A DNA stretch of 64,000 nucleotides from Balaenoptera acutorostrata (taxonomy: Eukaryota > Chordata > Mammalia > Artiodactyla > Balaenopteridae), in assembly GCF_949987535.1 (NCBI RefSeq), contig NC_080067.1, forward strand, positions 65,348,128-65,412,127, given 5' to 3'. The notes beneath the pieces were generated by a model, which ran no database searches, had not been told where the DNA came from, and saw nothing but the letters and a program-made list of their open reading frames with translations. Positions 58,846 to 64,000 of this stretch are shown in pieces; position 1 is the first letter of the stretch; the number at the start of each line of letters is the position of its first letter. Position numbers and translations under genes: made by a program.

Positions 58846-58906
58846 CCCTCTCTCTCCCCCTCACCCTCTCTCTCCTCTCTCTCTCCCTCTCCCTCTCTCT
58901 CTCTTT
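58846..58906. repeat. (CT)n/(CCCTCT)n pyrimidine tract upstream of a splice acceptor
   Basis: CTCTCTCCCCCTCACCCTCT and further CT units end about 55 bases before the candidate exon. It could serve as an extended polypyrimidine region. Confidence 0.9.
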
Positions 58907-58959
58907 TAAAAAATCAGCCATTTGGGGTTTTAAGCCATAAACGATTTTTCTTGTTGCAG

Positions 58960-59245
58960 GGGATTGCAGTGGCAAAGCTAGGCTAGGTCTTGGAGGCTGG
59001 TGTAAGGCGAAGCGGTTGAAGGCAGGAGGCTGATGGAGAGACTGGGGGGAAGAAAAGCCGAAATGGATTCACGGTGCTTTGGATGGAGGATGAGAGGGGA
59101 ATTGCAAGCTCCTTCAACTCGTTCTGTCCGGTGAGAAGTGATCAAGCTTGGGCTGACAAGAGGCTCAGGGAGCCCTCACGTTCTTTCGCTTTTTTACCTG
59201 CCAATCAAACTGCTACAAGACAACACCCTGATCTGACATGGACAT
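58960..59245 (+). other. Candidate exon with start codon, gene not identified
   Basis: A good 3' splice site (TTTTTCTTGTTGCAG, ending at 58959) and a good 5' splice site (GACAT|GTAAGTAG, GT at 59246-59247) bound 286 bases. The only convincing start is near the end: CTGACATGGACAT, with ATG at 59238-59240. The exon would carry 5' UTR and the first eight coding bases (Met-Asp, then AT of a split codon) and splice in phase 2 to an exon beyond the window. It lies about 4 kb downstream of the CpG island, in a repeat-free zone. That layout fits a gene whose non-coding first exon lies in the island. I do not recognise the gene, and RNA data would be needed to confirm it. Confidence 0.5.
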
Positions 59246-59989
59246 GTAAGTAGCTTGCAACCCAACTTTGACATTCACTGCTAGCTCACTCCTCTCCGCC
59301 CACCCCCCCAACTCACTTTCTTCTCCTCTCATTCTATTTTTTTTTTTTCTTTTGACCTTTAAGAGATGTGGAAATACACCCTGTGTGGCAGTCATTTAAC
59401 ACAGACAGATTTAAGTCTGAAAGCGTTAACTTTTGGGATTAAATACTAATTTTGATTTCTTTGACAAATGCAGAAATGAAATGACATTATTTTATTCTCT
59501 TCTGAGCAGTTTTAGCACTGAACATAATCAGCTGCCATGCAATAGTGTGTGTTTCCTTTTCTATGAAAATAAAGAAATCCGTGAGCCCCCAGAGAGAAAT
59601 GCAGAAATGAAATTTTCAGGCTTCCATTTAAAAAATATTAAAATCCAACATTTCATCCCTACAAAGAACCTTCTCCATGCCACGATTACATAGAGTGGAA
59701 AGAGTGATTTGAGTCAAAAAAGGTATATATCATTAAGGGTTTGCTACCGTTTCATCTGGCATCTTACTATTTTGGTGGTGGTTGGGGGGAAGGATGTGAA
59801 AAGAAAAGGAAAGGGACATGGCGACACCTTGTTCTTTATGAGAGATTGACATTGAGGGGGCTAGAGAAGCAAGAGGGCAGGATAAGCAAGAAATATTACC
59901 TGAGAGAAGGAATTACAGAGCATGGCGAAGCTGGAAGCTAGGAGGGCTTCTGTGGGAAGTTGTGCGAGGGAGAGGGGCTTGCTCTCTGG

Positions 59990-60003
59990 CGCCCTCTAAT
60001 GGC
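59990..60003 (-). promoter_or_regulatory. CTCF-like motif
   Basis: The minus strand reads CCATTAGAGGGCGC, which matches the CTCF core CCASYAGRKGGCRS at 13 of 14 positions (T instead of C/G at position 4). CTCF is the vertebrate insulator and loop-anchor protein. The sequence match is clear; binding is inferred. Confidence 0.6.
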
Positions 60004-60566
60004 AATTTGAACCAGTGTTTTACTTTCTCAATTCAGTACTGGGAAAAGCAGCTGGGTTTTTGTTGCTGCCGTTGGTGGTTTTTTTCTCCGCAGACTTAGA
60101 AACTAGAGACTATTAGTGGAGTAAATTGATTGTTTTCATCCCGGAAACTTATGTACATGCCTTAAAATTATCAATGTCTTCTCCTCAAACATTCCTCCTC
60201 TCCCGAAATTTTGTTAGAGTAATAGGAGAGGCTAATGGCAAATTGACTTACGGAGGGTGGCCCATGCCCAGCTAGTAATTCGGGGAAAGGGATTCCTTTC
60301 CTACCTGAACAGCATTCTGACTCTTCTAATATACTCGAGAGCTGTAGCGGGGTGGGGTGGGGAGGGATGATTTGGAAATTGCAGATTCTGACACGGGCTC
60401 ATTATAATACAATTTAAAGGGGGCTCTTAGGAACCTCTGTTATTTCGACATGTGGTGGTAAGGGGGCTTTCCTTCCCGCCTCCTTTTTCTTTTTCTTCTT
60501 TCTTTCGTTCCTTTTTTTAAAAAATTTGGTAGATAAAGGTTAATCTTGGGCTGAATGATAGAGCTA

Positions 60567-60575
60567 TGATTGACA
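60567..60575 (+). promoter_or_regulatory. PBX-MEIS composite motif
   Basis: TGATTGACA is the exact consensus for PBX/MEIS (TALE homeodomain) heterodimers. It stands in a repeat-free zone that also contains several TAAT cores (for example 60700-60790: TGCTAATTTCATTT, TGTAATTAAAGACG). A 9-mer can occur by chance. Confidence 0.4.
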
Positions 60576-60977
60576 AGAGAAAAGGTGTTGAGGGCAGGTC
60601 GCGCTGTCTTATTTACAGCCCACTGCTTGCTGTAGAGTCTTTGTTAGGACTGGAAAGCTAATTTAGTGCTGATCAAAAGCACCACAGAGTTAAAGGACTG
60701 GTAATGACTGCTAATTTCATTTCAGCCTCATGCATCCCCAACTGCTGTAATTAAAGACGCGCTATTTAAATACAGGTGAAGGGTTTTTTTTCTTCTTTTT
60801 TTTTTTAAGTTAGCGTGGGGGTGGGTGGGTTACAATTTTATTTAGATTTCATCTTATACTTGGGCGTTATGTAGTCCAACATCAAAAAAAATTTTTAGAG
60901 TCGCTTCTTGTCATTTATACCTGGCTTTGCAGAATAGGCAATGTGAAATGTGTCGATCACATAAAAGTCCCTATTTA

Positions 60978-61003
60978 AAGAAAGAAAGAAAGAAAGAAAG
61001 AAA
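60978..61003. repeat. (AAAG)n microsatellite
   Basis: Six to seven AAAG units. Confidence 0.95.
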
Positions 61004-61352
61004 AAGGATGCAGAGGAGTAACTGTTTGGGGGCATTTAAATATTTGGGTCTCTTTTTTCCCCCCTTCAAATTAATAGAAGGGCCTTCGAAATAGCTAAAG
61101 TATTTGAAACTTGGGGCAGGGTGAACAGGCCAAAGGGATCAGTGTCAGCTTTTAAAGTACTTCTAAAAAGATCATGTGAACAGATGGAAAAATATATTTT
61201 TAATTAAATAATTTCCCCCACACTGTAGCTGCAGTGTTGGCTCAGAAACCGTGTAATTCCCCCACCGATAGGAGTTTCTTTATGAGAACATCAAAGGATA
61301 AAAAGCTCTACATTTTCGTAGTTGGTTAAAATTGATAACCACCGCCCCCCGT

Positions 61353-61388
61353 ACACACACACACATACCCACGCACGCACACACACCC
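61353..61388. repeat. CA-rich repeat
   Basis: ACACACACACACATACCCAC and GCACGCACACACAC, an imperfect CA repeat. Confidence 0.9.
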
Positions 61389-61532
61389 CAAAAAAGAATT
61401 TAGCCTTTAATCTCTTTTTATCCACGAAGACTAAAGCTCTGTACTCGACCCCGCGAGCGGCTCTCGCCTTCAGGGGCTAGAACCCGGCTCAGATGTGAAG
61501 CGTGGCTGAGCCGCTGCGCAGGTTCGTGGCCA

Positions 61533-61546
61533 GCGCCCCCTGTTGG
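61533..61546 (-). promoter_or_regulatory. CTCF-like motif
   Basis: The minus strand reads CCAACAGGGGGCGC, matching CCASYAGRKGGCRS at 13 of 14 positions (A at position 4). It has the same orientation as the motif at 59990. It lies in a short GC-richer patch (about 61445-61575). Confidence 0.65.
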
Positions 61547-62206
61547 ACACAGTAGGAGCTGCGCAGCGCCAGTCCTGGAAATCACTAGAACCTTGCTCTG
61601 GGGTTAGAGAAAACTCTTTATTACCCTCCAAAAAGCAGATGGGAAGGGGAAACAAGTTCTTATATCCTTGAAAGATAATATAAGTTTAATTCAATAAAAT
61701 GTTAAAAGGAGATAAAGCAATTTTAATTCAATATAAAATAAAGACGAATCTCTTCCCCCTCCTCACATCCTGGCAGCCACTTCCTACCCCCGTTTGGATT
61801 TGGGACTCTTTTTAAAGATTTAGCGGTACTAAAACAGGTAGAGAAGCATGATTTTAAAAGAGAGAGAGAAAGTGAGAATTTTCCTCTGTAGCGGTGGAGA
61901 ACCAAGCAAAAGTTACTTCTCCCGTTTTGTCCACATTTCAAAAAATAAAACGAAAGATGGTGCTGCGTGCTGTTTTGACATTGTCAGCAGCATCTTGAAT
62001 GCCCTCAGAGGCCCTTTCAAGTATAGTAACGGAGTCTCTGAGTAAACGAAATAACTTGCTTCTTTAAAATTTTATTTTCAGAGTGTAATTAAAAGGTCAG
62101 TCTCTTCTTTGAATGTTTCCTTTCCCCCAAATCAATCTTGATCAAACTTTTCCTTTCCCACCTAGCAGTTAAATTCCAGATGTTCTTTAAGAAACAGGTG
62201 CCCGAC

Positions 62207-62210
<4 letters not shown>

Positions 62211-62248
<38 letters not shown>
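62211..62248. repeat. (CT)n microsatellite
   Basis: About 18 uninterrupted CT units. Confidence 0.97.
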
Positions 62249-62250
<2 letters not shown>

Positions 62251-62813
62251 TTTCCTGAACTGTAGGATTCCAGGAAAGGTGTGCCAATGATAAAGAGTAT
62301 TTTCTTTTTAAATTCAGTATTTTCATTGACCAGGAATCCAAATTATCCTAGGGGAAGAGGAGTATTTTTTACACTTTCAAAAACTACCTGTCTACATGAG
62401 AAAGAGCTTTGACTTTTTCTTTGGTCTGAGAGTGAGGGCAAAAGTACACTTTGAATTCTTTCAGAAAGATAAAATGACACATCCTCTGAACTTAAAACAG
62501 TGGGAAAATATGGGTTTGTTTAGGTGTTTAAGATCAAACTGAAACAATGTGTGTGCTAAAAAATGAACACAAATGGTCTCAACAAGGTGTTTGATGATTT
62601 GGATCTTGTGGATTGTACGTACAGTTTTAACTTTTAGTTGAAAACCTCAAGAAGTTTATGGCTTGCTTGTTTGCTTTTTTTTTTTTAAGTTTGCCTATTG
62701 AAGGAAACTAGCTTAATTTTCATAACAGAATTACTTCTTAAAATATTTAATACTGTGGCTACTCAAGTTGTTTTTAACGTTGGTCTTACATTCATTCTTC
62801 CCACCTCCCACAG

Positions 62814-62855
62814 TCAGAAGATCTGAGATTGTGTTTTCAGGGAAATTGCTGCTCG
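62814..62855 (+). other. Possible 42-bp microexon (weak)
   Basis: A strong pyrimidine-rich acceptor (CATTCTTCCCACCTCCCACAG, AG ending at 62813) is followed after 42 bases by CTCG|GTGAGA, an acceptable donor. If joined to the 58960-59245 exon, the frame Met-Asp-Ile-Gln-Lys-Ile would stop at once, so it would be a non-coding or alternative exon. Chance occurrence is quite possible. Confidence 0.2.
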
Positions 62856-64000
62856 GTGAGATGAGAGACGCTTTCTCCCTCTGATGCCAGAATCGAATCT
62901 CGGCTTATGTTTCTCAATAATGAGTTCGGATACAGTGGCAGGGAGAGAATCAAGGCTTTAAATCAATTTTTACCCGGAATTCTATGGAAATGACGGGCAA
63001 GCGGGATTCCCTGCTAGAGAGGCCCCCTCACCCTTTGCTTCACCAAAAGACTAGTCCCCAGTACAGAAACATTAAGTCCGGGCCAACTTTGGTGCCAACC
63101 CCGTTAAGGTGACAAACAGTGCTCTGACAGCCGTGGCCCCAGGCTGCCTGCGGCGTGGGGAGGCCAAAGCCAGCAGAATCTTGGAGGTGCCCAGCTAAAG
63201 AGGGTATATGCTTACTGTTCGGAAGTGATGTAGAATTTGCAAAAGCAGGGGCTGAGATTTCACACAACCCCCTTCTGCCCCGCGGGGGTCCCAACCTGTA
63301 GGGAGAAGGCTAGGGGAGGAGCCGCACCTGGCTGAGGGAGGGCAGGCAGTGCGCCCCCAAATTCCCAGGACCCAGGGAGAAAGCGCAACCCCTAGTTTAG
63401 GAAAAAGAACTAAACAAGTGGGTGGCCTAGGCCTGGGAATACCACCCAGCTCTCCCAGCACAGTGTCATTTCTGTGGTTTCACGCGGCCTCAGCCCCTAC
63501 TGGAATCTCACGCCCCACGGCGGCAAGCAGGAAAGCAGCCCTTCCATCTTTGGGGCCTGGGGAGGGGGCAGCGAGTGACTGACTCCTTAGCAGCAGGCAG
63601 AGCCGCAACGCTGGCAACCCGCTGTGTTTTCTCCGCAGCAGCAAAGCGCCCTTTAGGGGCGGGGCGGGCATTTTTGGTCTCTTGTACCAGTGTCCAGGCC
63701 AGAGCCTGAGCCTGTTGGCTGGGCGCCCTGCTTTGTAAGTGGTCAATCTTGCCCGATTCTGAGGGCGATCCGGGAGGATGGGCCAGCCTAGCTTTGGGCC
63801 CACTGAGTGCTAAGTCCTCAGCCCCCTCTCCCCTCCATCCCTCACACCTTTCCTGGTGAACCCAAACCTCATTCTGAAAGCGAGTATATGGGGCTTGGAG
63901 TTTGGTAGCTATTTGGGGATGGAGAAAATGATTGATTATTAAAACCAAGATTATAAGGATGAACCCTCATTTATCATTGTTTGCTCTTTTACTTTGTCTT
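62856..64000. other. Repeat-free, moderately GC-rich sequence
   Basis: A weaker CpG-containing zone spans about 63280-63740. It includes a GC box (GGGGCGGGGCGGGC, 63656-63669) and CCCCGCGGGGGTCCC near 63280. It may be an alternative promoter or an enhancer. Reverse-strand frames of 107 and 146 codons at 63480-63948 overlap each other and have no similarity I know. Confidence 0.4.

Larger units (their letters stand above)
59246..62813. other. Transposon-free putative intron/regulatory DNA
   Basis: No MIR, L1, L2 or CHR element recognised over 3.5 kb. Simple repeats are (AAAG)n at 60978-61003, CA-rich DNA at 61353-61388 and (CT)n at 62211-62248. Specific motif matches are listed separately. 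Confidence 0.55.

Noticed and set aside
63508..63948. 146-codon reverse frame near the right edge
   Set aside because: Overlaps a 107-codon frame in another phase; moderately GC-rich DNA; no domain recognised. It could be reconsidered if transcripts exist.

Overview
This window is nuclear DNA from a mammal, most likely a cetacean or another close member of the whale/hippo branch of Cetartiodactyla. The main evidence is eleven copies of a tRNA-derived SINE whose head reads CTTCCCTGGTGGCGCAGTGG and whose internal B box reads GGTTCGAGCCC. This is the CHR SINE family of cetaceans, hippos and ruminants. I saw no ruminant BovB/Bov-tA and no pig PRE-1 elements. The background is ordinary mammalian: MIR, L2, old L1M, hAT/MER5, a Tigger-like MITE and MaLR LTR fossils, overlaid by younger 5'-truncated L1s and CHR SINEs, many with readable target-site duplications (TSDs).

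Layout: 1-10 kb holds many MIRs, an L2 fragment, one CHR SINE, a truncated L1, and an MLT1-type LTR nested in a hAT element. 10-15.7 kb is nearly empty AT-rich DNA. 15.7-31 kb carries old L1M pieces, four CHR SINEs, a 121-bp inverted duplication, a Tigger-like MITE, a twin-primed (5'-inverted) L1, and a 2.6-kb L1 with recognisable reverse-transcriptase remnants. 31-45.7 kb holds an L1 split by a poly(A)-ended insert, a fossil hAT transposase, a 3.9-kb antisense L1M riddled with younger insertions, and a long L2. 45.7-54 kb is mostly unique AT-rich sequence.

From about 54.2 kb the character changes. There is a strong CpG island (about 54.2-55.6 kb), then a homopyrimidine tract and G-runs, then about 8 kb almost free of transposons. 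That last part contains a plausible non-first exon with a start codon (58,960-59,245), two CTCF-like motifs in the same orientation, a PBX/MEIS-type motif and blocks that look conserved. This resembles the 5' end of a regulated, possibly developmental gene, but I could not identify the gene.

There is no complete protein-coding gene in the window. The open frames are remnants of L1 ORF2, frames running through SINEs, or stop-poor frames in the GC-rich island. Repeat family names rest on memory of consensus sequences, not on a database search. Repeat edges are good to a few bases where TSDs are quoted and to tens of bases otherwise.
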